DNA of 64,000 nucleotides from Stenotrophomonas pavanii (GTDB lineage: Bacteria; Pseudomonadota; Gammaproteobacteria; Xanthomonadales; Xanthomonadaceae), in assembly GCF_900101175.1 (NCBI RefSeq), contig NZ_FNFQ01000006.1:222194-286193 (forward strand), in the 5' to 3' direction. The translations under genes were made by a program, and so were the position numbers. Positions 16,215 to 24,574 of the stretch are shown here, piece by piece (position 1 is the first letter of the stretch; every line of letters begins with the position of its first letter). The notes under the pieces are model-generated. The model was not told the DNA's origin, did not search any database, and saw nothing but the letters and a program-made list of their open reading frames with translations.

Positions 16215-18542
16215 ATGCGACGTACATGGCGTTGGATGCTGGGCGTAGTGATCGCCATCGTGCTGATCACCGCACTGGTCCTGTGGCTGCTGCTGCGCGG
16301 CAGCCTGGCCGACCTGGACGGCGAGCATCCACTGCCGGGCCTGGCCAAGCCGGTCACCATCGAGCGCGATGGGCTGGGCGTGGTCACCATCACGGCCGGT
16401 AGCCAGACCGATGCGATGCGCGCGCTGGGCCGCGTGCATGCGCAGGAGCGCTATTTCGAGATGGACCTGATGCGCCGCAGTGCCGCTGGCGAGCTGTCGG
16501 CGCTGTTCGGGCCGAAGGCCATCGACGCCGACAAGCGCATGCGCGTGCACCGGCTGCGTGCACGCACCGAGGCGAATCTGCAGGCCGCACTGGGCGACAA
16601 CGGCGCGGCCGTGCGCGCCTACGTGGATGGCGTCAACGAGGGCCTGGCCGGTCTCTCCGTGCGCCCGTGGGCCTATCTGCTGCTGCGGCAGTCACCGCAG
16701 CCCTGGCAGGCCAGCGACAGCGTGCTGGCCGGGCTGGCCATGTATGCCGACCTGCAGGATCCCGGCAACCAGACCGAACTTGCGCTCAGCCGCATCCGCA
16801 CGGTGGTGCCGCCGGCACTGTACGCGCTGATCGCCCACGACGGCACCGAATGGGATGCACCGCTGTTCGGCGAACCCACCGGCAACGCCGCCCTGCCCGA
16901 TGCCAGCCAGCTCGACCTGCGCACATTGAAGGGAAAATCCGGCACCGCGCAGGAAGAGGTGGACGCCGTCGGCAGCAACAACTTCGCGGTGGCCGGAGCG
17001 CTTACCGCCGACGGTCGCGCGATCGTCGCCGACGACATGCACCTGGGCCTGCGCGCGCCGGGCCTGTGGTTCCGCGTGCGCCTGCGCTACCCCGACCCAC
17101 AGGCCGCTGGCGGCCAGGTCGACGTCACCGGTTTCTCGCTGCCGGGCCTGCCGGCCGTGATCGTCGGCAGCAACGGACACGTCGCCTGGGGTTTCACCAA
17201 CAGCTACATCGACACCGCGGACTACCGCACTGAACCGGCCAACGCCACGGTGACCGTGCATGAAGAACGCATCGCCGTGGCCGGCCAGGCCGATGTGCTG
17301 TTCCCGGTACGCGAAACCGCCTGGGGGCCGATCCTGCATACCCATGCCGATGGCAGCGGCGACGCGCTGCGCTGGGTCGCCCACCTGCCCGGTGCGGTGC
17401 GCCTGGACTTCGGTGACCTGGCCCGTGCCGGTGACCTGGACGCTGCCCTGCAGTTCGCCGACCGCGCCGGCATCCCCGCACAGAACCTGGTGGTCGGCGA
17501 CCGCAGCGGACGCATCGCCTGGCGGCTGATCGGCGCCCGCCCGGATCGCGGTCCCGGTTGTGCGCCTGCGGGCTTCACCGCCGCCAGCAACCAGGACTGC
17601 GCCCCCTGGCCGATCCGCAGCGACGCCTCGCCGGCATTGATCGACCCACCCAACCATCGCCTGTGGACCGCCAACGGCCGCGTCCTCGACCGCGAGTCAC
17701 TGGCCAATGTCGGCAACGGTGGATATGACCTGGGCGCCCGCGCGCGGCAGATCCGCGATCTGCTCGCCATCCAGGACCGCTTCGACGAGCACGACCTGCT
17801 GGCGATCCAGCTCGACGACCGCGCCGTGTTCCTGCAGCGCTGGTGGGCCCTGCTGCACGACGTCATCGAACGCAGTGACGACCCTGCCCTGAAGCGTTTG
17901 AAGGAGGCCAGCCATCAATGGGATGGCCGTGCCTCGGCCAGCTCGGTCAGCTACCGGGTGGTGCGTGAATTCCGCACGCAGGTGATGCAGACGTTGTCCG
18001 ATGCACTGTTGGCACCCGCCAGCGCGCAACTGGGCGATGCCTACCTGGAGCCGCGCCTGGCACAGCTGGAAGGCGTGGCCTGGCCGATGCTGCAACAGCG
18101 TCCGGCCAACCTGCTGCCCCCGGCCTTCGACAGCTGGGATGCGCTGCTGATCGACGCGGCACGCCGTACCGAAAGTGAGCTGGCCAAGCAGGGACCGCTG
18201 GCCAAGCGCAGCTGGGGCGAACGCAACACGGCGGCGATCTGTCACCCCATCGCACGGGCGCTGCCGGACATCGCCAAGCGCTGGCTGTGCATGCCGGCTG
18301 ACCGCCTGCCCGGCGACCGCGACATGCCGCGCGTGCAGACGCCGAACTTCGGCGCCTCCGAACGCATGGTGGTTTCTCCGGGCCACGAGGCCGACGGCAT
18401 CGTGCACATGCCCGGCGGCCAGAGCGGTCACCCGCTGTCACCGTACTGGGGCGCCGGCCACGAGGACTGGGTGCACGGGCGCCCGACACCGTTCCTGCCC
18501 GGCAAGGCGCAGCACACCATGACGCTGGTGCCAGCGCGGTAG
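16215..18542 (+). CDS. Penicillin acylase family protein (Ntn hydrolase)
   Basis: 775 residues with AAGGA before the ATG. The N-terminus has a membrane or signal segment (WMLGVVIAIVLITALVLWLLL, about 6-26). The alpha-chain region contains FEMDLMRRSAAGELSALFG, and the autocatalytic cleavage site is VGSNNFAV with Ser254 as the expected N-terminal nucleophile of the beta chain, followed by ADDMHLGL and GSNGHVAWGFTN. Family members hydrolyse amide-linked acyl groups (penicillins, acyl-homoserine lactones, other N-acyl compounds); the natural substrate cannot be inferred. The TAG stop codon is part of the GTAG of a SMAG repeat. Confidence 0.92.
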   Translation: MRRTWRWMLGVVIAIVLITALVLWLLLRGSLADLDGEHPLPGLAKPVTIERDGLGVVTITAGSQTDAMRALGRVHAQERYFEMDLMRRSAAGELSALFGPKAIDADKRMRVHRLRARTEANLQAALGDNGAAVRAYVDGVNEGLAGLSVRPWAYLLLRQSPQPWQASDSVLAGLAMYADLQDPGNQTELALSRIRTVVPPALYALIAHDGTEWDAPLFGEPTGNAALPDASQLDLRTLKGKSGTAQEEVDAVGSNNFAVAGALTADGRAIVADDMHLGLRAPGLWFRVRLRYPDPQAAGGQVDVTGFSLPGLPAVIVGSNGHVAWGFTNSYIDTADYRTEPANATVTVHEERIAVAGQADVLFPVRETAWGPILHTHADGSGDALRWVAHLPGAVRLDFGDLARAGDLDAALQFADRAGIPAQNLVVGDRSGRIAWRLIGARPDRGPGCAPAGFTAASNQDCAPWPIRSDASPALIDPPNHRLWTANGRVLDRESLANVGNGGYDLGARARQIRDLLAIQDRFDEHDLLAIQLDDRAVFLQRWWALLHDVIERSDDPALKRLKEASHQWDGRASASSVSYRVVREFRTQVMQTLSDALLAPASAQLGDAYLEPRLAQLEGVAWPMLQQRPANLLPPAFDSWDALLIDAARRTESELAKQGPLAKRSWGERNTAAICHPIARALPDIAKRWLCMPADRLPGDRDMPRVQTPNFGASERMVVSPGHEADGIVHMPGGQSGHPLSPYWGAGHEDWVHGRPTPFLPGKAQHTMTLVPAR

Positions 18543-18615
18543 TGCCGGCCGCTGGCCGGCATCCATGCAGGTGTATCCGGCATCATCAGGTTGCCGGCCA
18601 GCGGCCGGCACTACC
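18539..18615. repeat. SMAG repeat pair overlapping the acylase stop codon
   Basis: The plus unit begins GTAGTGCCGGCCGCTGGC at 18539 and its mirror ends GCCGGCACTACC at 18615. The TAG at 18540-18542 is both the acylase stop codon and part of the repeat's GTAG signature. Confidence 0.88.
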
Positions 18616-18624
18616 GTTCGACGG

Positions 18625-20007
18625 TCAGCCCCTGCGGCGCTCGATCAGGTTCAGCAGTGGTCCGGTCATCGCCGTGGTCACCAGCGCCATGATCACCAGC
18701 ACCGCAAACAGGCGGTCGCCGAGCAGGCCCAGTTCGTAACCCAGGTTGAGCACGATCAGCTCCATCAGGCCGCGGGTGTTCATCAGCGCGCCCAACCGCC
18801 ACGCCTCGCGCGTGGGCATGCCGGCACTGCGCGCGGCACTGAAGGTGCCCAGCAGCTTGCCGGTCGTGGCCACCGCGATCACCACTACGCACAGCACGAT
18901 GTCGCTGGCCTGCAGCGCATCGGCGCGCATGCGCAGCCCGGTCATGGCGAAGAACAACGGCAGCAGCAGCGTCACCGCGAACGGTTCGACGCGGGCCATC
19001 AACAGGTCACGCAGCTGCGCGTTGGACGACACCGCCACGCCTGCGGCAAACGCACCGAACAGCGCGTGGATGCCCAGCATCTCGGTGACCAGCGCACTGC
19101 CCAGCGACAGCAGCAGGATGCCGAGCAGCCAGCGTCCCTCACGCCCCGGCGCGACCTGCTGGCGGGCGAACCACGGCTTCACCAGCCCCAGCATCAGTGC
19201 CACGAACGCGACCACGCACAGCAGGTTGAGGCTGGCCGGCAACCAGCCGCCGGCCTGGGCAGCGGCCACGATCAATGCCAGCAGGCACCACGCGGTGGCA
19301 TCGCCCAATGCTGCGCAGGCGATGGCGGTCTGACCCAGCGGCGTCTGCGTGATGCCGCGATCGGCAAGGATGCGCAGCAACACGGGGAAGGCGGTGATGC
19401 TCATCGAAATGCCGACGAACAGTGCGAATGCCGTGAAGCCCACCCCCTGTGGGCCATGCTGCGGATACAGCCAGATGGCCAGGGCGACGCCGAGCACGAA
19501 CGGCACCGCGATGCCGGCATGGCTGACGGTAAACGCGAAACGCCGGCGTCCACGCAGTGCTGCCAGGTCCAGCTCGGCACCGGCCACCAGCAGGAACATC
19601 AGCACGCCCAGCTGGCTGAGCATGCCCAGCGGGCCCAGCGAACTGGCCGGGAACAGCGCACCCTGCAGCTGCGGCAGCAGGCTGCCGAGCACCAGCGGCC
19701 CCATCATCAGGCCGGCCGCCATCTCGCCGATCACCGCCGGCTGCCCCAGACGCTTGAGCAGCGCCCCCGCGCCCTTGGCCACCAGCAGCAGCACCAGCAG
19801 CTGCAGCAGGAACAGGCCCAGCGGTGACGCCAGGTGCTGCGCCCAGCTGCCTTCGGTGGCGGCCGTGGCACGCGCAACCGCTTCGGGCGCAGCCGGCCCG
19901 GCATAGCGGGCCAACAGCACGCCGGCCAGCAGAGGTACCACGGCCCAGCCCAGGTAGCGCCATCCCCACTTCATCTGCGGCGCCTGGCCCCCGTTCTGTA
20001 CGTCCAT
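18625..20007 (-). CDS. Cation:proton antiporter, Kef/CPA2 type
   Basis: About 460 residues. The ATG at 20007 is chosen because GGGGA is 6 nt upstream; an ATG two codons earlier would be too close to it. About 12-13 membrane helices are visible, with the CPA2 signatures GQPAVIGEMAAGLMMGPLVLG and FVGISMSITAFPVLLRILADRG. There is no RCK/TrkA-N nucleotide-binding domain after the membrane part, unlike KefB/KefC. It probably exchanges Na+ or K+ for H+ across the inner membrane; ion selectivity is unknown. It is the downstream neighbour of asnB's 3' end, separated by about 106 bp. Confidence 0.9.
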   Translation of the reverse strand: MDVQNGGQAPQMKWGWRYLGWAVVPLLAGVLLARYAGPAAPEAVARATAATEGSWAQHLASPLGLFLLQLLVLLLVAKGAGALLKRLGQPAVIGEMAAGLMMGPLVLGSLLPQLQGALFPASSLGPLGMLSQLGVLMFLLVAGAELDLAALRGRRRFAFTVSHAGIAVPFVLGVALAIWLYPQHGPQGVGFTAFALFVGISMSITAFPVLLRILADRGITQTPLGQTAIACAALGDATAWCLLALIVAAAQAGGWLPASLNLLCVVAFVALMLGLVKPWFARQQVAPGREGRWLLGILLLSLGSALVTEMLGIHALFGAFAAGVAVSSNAQLRDLLMARVEPFAVTLLLPLFFAMTGLRMRADALQASDIVLCVVVIAVATTGKLLGTFSAARSAGMPTREAWRLGALMNTRGLMELIVLNLGYELGLLGDRLFAVLVIMALVTTAMTGPLLNLIERRRG

Positions 20008-20040
20008 GAACATTCCCCAATGTACGGGGGGCGATCATAC

Positions 20041-20106
20041 AAAAAAGGGGACGGAGGGGATTAAGACGTTTGTGGCACATACGAGGTGCCCTCCTCCCTC
20101 CCCTTT
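20041..20106. repeat. Imperfect GGGGACGG palindrome between asnB and the antiporter
   Basis: AAAAAAGGGGACGGAGGG on the left is approximately mirrored by CCCTCCTCCCTCCCC on the right, with about 30 nt between. It can form an interrupted hairpin and ends near the asnB stop codon. It may terminate asnB transcription; no clean T-run is present in that direction except the A6 at 20041-20046. Confidence 0.45.
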
Positions 20107-20113
20107 CTCGCGC

Positions 20114-21805
20114 CTAGGCCAGTGCCTGCTCGTGCACTCCGGCGATCGCCCGGCCCGACGGATCCGCCGCCGCGGCAAAACTGGCGTCCCAGGCGATGGC
20201 CGCGGGCGACGAACAGGCGATCGACTTGCCCCCCGGCACGGTCTCGGCCGCTGCCCGGCTCGGGAAGAACTGCTCGAACAGGTGGCGGTAGTAGTACGCC
20301 TCCTTGGTCTGCGGCGGGTTGTGCGGGAAGCGCTTGTCGGCGGCCGCCAGTACACGGTCGCTCACCTGCGCCTCGGCATGGGCCTTCAGCCCATCGATCC
20401 AGCCATAGCCCACGCCATCGCTGAACTGTTCCTTCTGACGCCACAGGATGCTGTCCGGCAGGTAGCCATCGAACGCCTCGCGCAGCACGGCCTTCTCGAT
20501 GCGACGGCCGCCAAAACCGGCACCGACCATCTTGTGCGCGGCATCGAAGCGCATCGCCACGTCAAGGAACTCACGGTCGAGGAACGGCACGCGCGGTTCC
20601 ACGCCCCAGGCCATCATCGACTTGTTGGCACGCAGGCAATCGTAGTTGTGCAGGGCGTCGAGCTTGCGTACCAGCTCATCGTGGAACTCACGCGCGTCCG
20701 GCGCCTTGTGGAAGTACAGGTAGCCACCGAAGATCTCGTCGCTGCCCTCGCCGGACAGCACCATCTTCACTCCCATCGCCTTGATCCGTCGCGCCAGCAG
20801 GAACATCGGCGTCGATGCACGGATGGTGGTGACGTCGTAGGTTTCGATGTGGCGGATCACCTCCGGCAGCGCATCGAGGCCTTCCTCGAACGTGTACTCG
20901 AAGCCGTGATGCACGGTGCCCAGTGCTTCGGCGGCGATCGCGGCGGCAGCCAGGTCGGGCGAGCCCTTCAATCCGATCGCGAACGAGTGCAGCCGCGGCC
21001 ACCAGGCTTCGGTCTGCCCGCCATCCTCGATGCGGCGACGCGCATAGCGTGCGGCCACCGCCGCCACCAGCGACGAGTCCAGGCCACCGGACAGCAGCAC
21101 GCCGTACGGCACATCGCTCATCAGCTGGCGTTCCACCGCATGCTCGAACGCCTGGCGCAGTTCGGCCAGGTCGGCCTGGCGGCCCTGCACGCCGGCATAG
21201 TCGCGCCACGGTTGCTGGTAGTAGCGCACCAGCTCTCCACTGGCACTGTCGAAATAGTGGCCCGGCGGGAACTGCGCGACATCGGCACAGGTATCGACCA
21301 GCGCCTTCATTTCCGAGGCCACGCGCAGGCGGCCCTGGGCATCATGGCCCCAGTACAACGGCACCACGCCGACCGGGTCGCGCGCCACCAGTACACGCCC
21401 ACTGTCGCGGTCCCACAGCGCGAACGCGAAGATGCCATTGAGCTGTTCCAGCCACTGCGCCGGCGAAGCGCCCTGGCGATACAGCGCGTTGATCACCTCG
21501 CAGTCCGACCCGGTCTGGAAGTCGTAGGCGGCGGTCAGCGCCGCCTTCAATGCCTGGTGGTTGTAGATCTCACCGTTCACCGCCAGTGCCAGCTGGCCGT
21601 CGGCCGACAGCAGCGGCTGCGAACCACCGGCCGGGTCGACAATGGCCAGCCGTTCGTGGACCAGCAGCGCGCCTTCGTCGAGATACACGCCGCTCCAGTC
21701 CGGGCCGCGGTGGCGCTGGCGCTGCGACAGTTCCAGCGCATGGCGGCGCAGGGCCGGAAGGTCGTCACCGGCCTGCAGGCCGAAGATTCCGAAGATCGAA
21801 CACAT
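20114..21805 (-). CDS. asnB: Asparagine synthase (glutamine-hydrolysing) AsnB
   Basis: 563 residues with AGGAG 7 nt before the ATG. The N-terminal glutamine amidotransferase class II domain starts MCSIFGIFG, so Cys2 becomes the N-terminal nucleophile; RGPDWSG and VNGEIYNH bind glutamine. The C-terminal synthetase domain carries the ATP pyrophosphatase P-loop LLSGGLDSSL (around residue 235) and SGEGSDEIFGGYLYF. It converts Asp, Gln and ATP to Asn, Glu, AMP and PPi. It is the last gene of a minus-strand cluster (glnD, dapD, dapE) but is separated from dapE by a 373-bp region that holds an Asn-rich leader peptide and terminator, so it is probably transcribed from its own attenuated promoter. Confidence 0.97.
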   Translation of the reverse strand: MCSIFGIFGLQAGDDLPALRRHALELSQRQRHRGPDWSGVYLDEGALLVHERLAIVDPAGGSQPLLSADGQLALAVNGEIYNHQALKAALTAAYDFQTGSDCEVINALYRQGASPAQWLEQLNGIFAFALWDRDSGRVLVARDPVGVVPLYWGHDAQGRLRVASEMKALVDTCADVAQFPPGHYFDSASGELVRYYQQPWRDYAGVQGRQADLAELRQAFEHAVERQLMSDVPYGVLLSGGLDSSLVAAVAARYARRRIEDGGQTEAWWPRLHSFAIGLKGSPDLAAAAIAAEALGTVHHGFEYTFEEGLDALPEVIRHIETYDVTTIRASTPMFLLARRIKAMGVKMVLSGEGSDEIFGGYLYFHKAPDAREFHDELVRKLDALHNYDCLRANKSMMAWGVEPRVPFLDREFLDVAMRFDAAHKMVGAGFGGRRIEKAVLREAFDGYLPDSILWRQKEQFSDGVGYGWIDGLKAHAEAQVSDRVLAAADKRFPHNPPQTKEAYYYRHLFEQFFPSRAAAETVPGGKSIACSSPAAIAWDASFAAAADPSGRAIAGVHEQALA

Positions 21806-21884
21806 GGGGGAGCTCCTGTTGGGGGAATTTCACGGGTGGGAGGTGTTCGACCGGCCATCCAGGCCCGGGCAGGCTGCGCCCGGG

Positions 21885-21919
21885 CACAAAAAAACCCGCA
21901 TCGACCGATGCGGGTTTTC
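21885..21919 (-). terminator. Attenuator terminator upstream of asnB
   Basis: Minus-strand sequence AAA-ACCCGCAT-CGGTCG-ATGCGGGT followed by a run of seven T: an 8-bp GC-rich stem extended by A-T pairs. It lies 25 nt after the leader-peptide stop codon and about 80 nt before the asnB ATG. It is therefore in the asnB leader, not at a gene end. Its 5' arm (21914 to 21905) is exactly complementary to a 10-nt segment inside the leader ORF. Confidence 0.9.
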
Positions 21920-21973
21920 TGGTGTCCGGGCGTGTGTTGCTGTCTATCTACCCAGGGCGCAGTCCCGCATCGG
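21905..21973 (-). promoter_or_regulatory. Antiterminator of the asnB attenuator
   Basis: Segment 2, CCGATGCGGG (21973 to 21964, inside the leader ORF), pairs over all ten bases with segment 3, CCCGCATCGG (21914 to 21905). Segment 3 is also the 5' arm of the terminator, so the two structures are mutually exclusive. Segment 2 starts 9 nt downstream of the last Asn codon, just beyond the footprint of a ribosome stalled there. Confidence 0.8.
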
Positions 21974-22042
21974 CCGCGCACGATTATTCGCGCGCAGATT
22001 ATTGCGGTTGTTGTTGACGGCGGCGGCCAGGCGGATCGACAT
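21944..22042 (-). CDS. Putative Asn-rich leader peptide of asnB (attenuator peptide)
   Basis: A 32-codon ORF (ATG 22042, TAG 21946-21944). TAGGG lies about 8 nt before the ATG as a Shine-Dalgarno. Residues 10-12, 14-15 and 19-20 are Asn (NNN, NN, NN), seven in eleven positions, encoded by AAC AAC AAC, AAT AAT and AAT AAT. Codons 24-27 contain CCGATGCGGG, the perfect complement of the terminator's 5' arm. This is the layout of amino-acid leader peptides such as TrpL or HisL: ribosome stalling on Asn codons when Asn-tRNA is scarce would let the antiterminator form and allow read-through into asnB. The peptide itself need have no other function. A possible 1:2 pairing is UCCGC..GGCC at codons 3-6 with GGCC..GCGGG at codons 23-27. 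Confidence 0.82.
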   Translation of the reverse strand: MSIRLAAAVNNNRNNLRANNRARPMRDCALGR

Positions 22043-22104
22043 GGCATCGACCCTACCCCGCTTTCCGGCGCAGCGCAACCGTTGCATTGGCAACCAGGTG
22101 AAGG

Positions 22105-22173
22105 TGTGCCGACCAACGGTCGGCGCCCAGCAGTCGGCGCCCACAGGGGTGGCGCCGGGCCGTGCCCGGCGCC
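22105..22173. repeat. SMAG-like palindromes downstream of dapE
   Basis: GTGCCGACCAACGGTCGGC resembles a SMAG unit, and a separate hairpin GGCGCCGGGC/GCCCGGCGCC lies at 22151-22173, 5 bp after the dapE stop. Together they may end dapE transcription. Neither has a T-run. The asnB promoter must lie in or after this stretch, but I see no good -35/-10 pair. Confidence 0.5.
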
Positions 22174-22178
22174 ATGCC

Positions 22179-23306
22179 TCACACCAGCAGCCGTTCCACC
22201 AGCCGCTGGTACAGCCCCGGCAGTGCTTCCAGATCGTCCACGCGCACGTTCTCGTCCACCTGGTGGATGCTGGCGTTGACCGGCCCCACTTCGATGCACT
22301 GCGCACCCAGCGGCGCTATGAAGCGTGCATCGGACGTGCCGCCGCCGGTACTTTCTTCCGGCGCACGGCCGATGTGCTCGGCCAGCACCGCCCGCGCGGT
22401 GGCGCGCAGCGTGCCCTCCGGGGTGTAGAACGGCTCGCCGCTGCGATGCCACTTCAGCGCGTACTGCAGGCCGTGCCGGTCCAGCAGAGCGGTGATCTCC
22501 GCTTCCAGCTTCGGCGCATCCCAGTGCGGGTTGTAGCGGATGTTGAAATCCACTTCGAGCTCGCCGGGAATCACGTTGTTGGCACCGGTACCGGCGTGGA
22601 TGTTGGAGATCTGCAGGCTGGTCGGCGGGAAACTCTCGTAGCCGTCATCCCAACGCCGCGCACTCAATTCGGCCAGAGCCGGCGCCGCCTGGTGAATCGG
22701 GTTGCGCGCCTTTTCCGGATACGCCACATGGCCTTGCACGCCCTGCACGCGCAGCTTGGCCGACAGGCTGCCACGACGCCCCACGCGCAGCAGGTCACCG
22801 AGCGTCGCGGTCGACGACGGCTCGCCGGTGATGCACCAGTCGATGCGTTGGCCGCGTTCGGCGAACAGCCGCGCGACGTGGCGCACGCCATCAATGGCAT
22901 CGCCCTCCTCGTCACTGGTCAGCAGCACCGCCAGCGTGCCGGGGTGATCGGGGTGCGCGGCGACGAACTGCTCGGCGGCCACCACGAATGCCGCCACGCT
23001 GCCCTTCATGTCGGCGGTACCACGGCCATACAGCACGCCGTCACGGACCTGCGGCGTGAACGGGTCGCTGGTCCAGGCCTCGCGCGGGCCCGTCGGCACC
23101 ACGTCGGTATGGCCCAGCAGCACCAGTACCGGCGCGCCCTGGCCATGGGTCGCCCACAGATTGTCGACCTCGCCCAGCCGCAGGTGATCGCACTGGAACC
23201 CGGCCTGCTCCAGGCGCGCCGCCAGCAGTGCCTGGCAGCCAGCATCGTCCGGCGTCACCGAGGGCCGTGCGACCAGCTCGCAGGTCAGGTCGAGGACCGC
23301 GCTCAT
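22179..23306 (-). CDS. dapE: Succinyl-diaminopimelate desuccinylase
   Basis: 375 residues, standard DapE length. It hydrolyses N-succinyl-LL-2,6-diaminopimelate in the lysine and peptidoglycan pathway. M20 peptidase features are clear: [13 protein letters not shown] with the zinc His and catalytic Asp, [26 protein letters not shown] with the catalytic Glu-Glu pair, and the dimerisation insert. The ATG overlaps the upstream arsC/spx-like gene by 4 bp (ATGA). With dapD three genes upstream it places two of the succinylase-branch steps in one cluster. Confidence 0.96.
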   Translation of the reverse strand: MSAVLDLTCELVARPSVTPDDAGCQALLAARLEQAGFQCDHLRLGEVDNLWATHGQGAPVLVLLGHTDVVPTGPREAWTSDPFTPQVRDGVLYGRGTADMKGSVAAFVVAAEQFVAAHPDHPGTLAVLLTSDEEGDAIDGVRHVARLFAERGQRIDWCITGEPSSTATLGDLLRVGRRGSLSAKLRVQGVQGHVAYPEKARNPIHQAAPALAELSARRWDDGYESFPPTSLQISNIHAGTGANNVIPGELEVDFNIRYNPHWDAPKLEAEITALLDRHGLQYALKWHRSGEPFYTPEGTLRATARAVLAEHIGRAPEESTGGGTSDARFIAPLGAQCIEVGPVNASIHQVDENVRVDDLEALPGLYQRLVERLLV

Positions 23307-23675
23307 GCGTCACCGACGCCGAAGCGGGCCTTGAAGCCGTTGTCACTGAAGCCCTGGCTGACCGCGCCGTCGGTAGTGACCACCAGCGGGCGCTTGATCA
23401 ACTGCGGGTACTCGCGCAGCAGCAGCTTCCATTCGGCCTCGGAGTCCGCGGCCTTGCGGTTGTCCGGCAGCTGCCGCCAGGTAGTGGAGGACCTGTTGAC
23501 CATCGCGGCCAGCCCACCCAGCTGCGCGGCCCACGCCAGCAGCATTTCCGGGCTGGGTTTGTTGTCGCGGTAGTCGATGAAGGTGTACGGCACGCCGAAG
23601 CGGTCTAGCCACTTGGTCGCCTTCTTGCAGGTATCGCAGTTCTTCAAACCGTAGACAGTGGTGCTCATGGCCATC
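23303..23675 (-). CDS. ArsC/Spx-family reductase-like protein (YffB type)
   Basis: About 123 residues from ATG 23675 (MAMSTTVYG); ATG 23669 is equally possible and neither has a good Shine-Dalgarno. Thioredoxin-fold start [36 protein letters not shown] with the CDTC motif, and a later [10 protein letters not shown] cis-proline strand. This matches the ArsC-related YffB/Spx subfamily, often found beside dapE. E. coli YffB's role is unproven; it has been linked to glutathione-dependent thiol reduction. It overlaps dapE by 4 bp and is co-transcribed with it. Confidence 0.88.
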
Positions 23676-23705
23676 TGTGATGCTGGAAAACAGAGGGCCA
23701 GAATC

Positions 23706-24572
23706 TCACAACAGGCGCTCGGACACGACCCGGAACGGCACCTGCGGCAGCCGGAAGGCCAGCCCCTCGTGCAACGCCACGCCCATGGCCTGCAGCCGCG
23801 GGCACTGCGGCTCGCCGTCCAGCCGCAACGGTTGCAGGTGGGCGATTTCCACCGGCAGCGCGATGCGGGTGCTGGCCCAGCGGTGATCACAGGTCCGGGC
23901 GATGGCCTGGTCCTGGCAGGTCAGGAAGCGCAGCAGGGCCTGATGGCCGCCGAAGGCCGCCGCCCACCCGGCATCGTCCCAGCCCGGAGTCGCCTGCCAC
24001 TGCAGGTGCAGCGCTGGCGCGCTGCCCTGCCCGCCTTCGACCACGGTGTGCCCACCGCCATCGGCGCGCACCACATGCGTGAAGCGCGTGGACAGATGCG
24101 GCTGCATGGCATCGCTGAAGGCGCGCGCGCCGGCGACGAAGGCCAGCTGGTCCATCACGTTGCGATCGAACAGCACCACCGGCGTCCCGTCCGGATCATC
24201 GTCACGGCGCAGGTACCAGCGCCAGTTGCTCTGCCTGGGCGACGGCATCAGCGAGCGCAGCGGCCCGGCCAGCGCCGGCCCGAAATGGCCGTGCCGGTAG
24301 CTGAGGATGGTGTAGGGCGTGCGTCCGGCATGGACCACGTAGTGATGGCCGGGTGGTGGCATCGGCGCGTGGCGCACGTCGACCCACCAGCTGACGTAGA
24401 CCACGTCGCGCACATCGCTGGCCAGCGCCGGCATCGGCCAGCGCCGCGACAGCGCGCGGCGCAGCCGGGTCCAGCGCGGAGCGTGCAGCAGGCGCGGCAG
24501 CATCCGCCCGAACAGGGTGCCGGACGGATGGCGGTAGATCGCGGACGGCGCCAGATCCTCCGGCGCAGTCAT
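23706..24572 (-). CDS. Uncharacterised protein in the dap cluster
   Basis: 288 residues, start ATG 24572, 2 bp after the dapD stop, so almost certainly co-transcribed. I do not recognise it firmly. It is soluble with no signal peptide, rich in Trp, His and Arg (for example YVSWWVDVRHAPMPPPGHHYVVHAGRTPYTILSYRHG). The alternation of beta-strand-like segments and the pattern near NWRWYLRRD...GTPVVLFDRN loosely recall the acetoacetate-decarboxylase-like DUF2071/YqjF fold, but this is a weak guess. Codon usage is like its neighbours. Its place between dapD and the arsC-like gene does not by itself imply a lysine role. Confidence 0.75.
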   Translation of the reverse strand: MTAPEDLAPSAIYRHPSGTLFGRMLPRLLHAPRWTRLRRALSRRWPMPALASDVRDVVYVSWWVDVRHAPMPPPGHHYVVHAGRTPYTILSYRHGHFGPALAGPLRSLMPSPRQSNWRWYLRRDDDPDGTPVVLFDRNVMDQLAFVAGARAFSDAMQPHLSTRFTHVVRADGGGHTVVEGGQGSAPALHLQWQATPGWDDAGWAAAFGGHQALLRFLTCQDQAIARTCDHRWASTRIALPVEIAHLQPLRLDGEPQCPRLQAMGVALHEGLAFRLPQVPFRVVSERLL

Positions 24573-24574
24573 CT

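Noticed and set aside
21944..22306. A 120-residue minus-strand protein overlapping the end of dapE
   Set aside because: Only its last 32 residues lie outside dapE and have a Shine-Dalgarno; the upstream part is an out-of-frame shadow of dapE. The short leader peptide is the supported reading.
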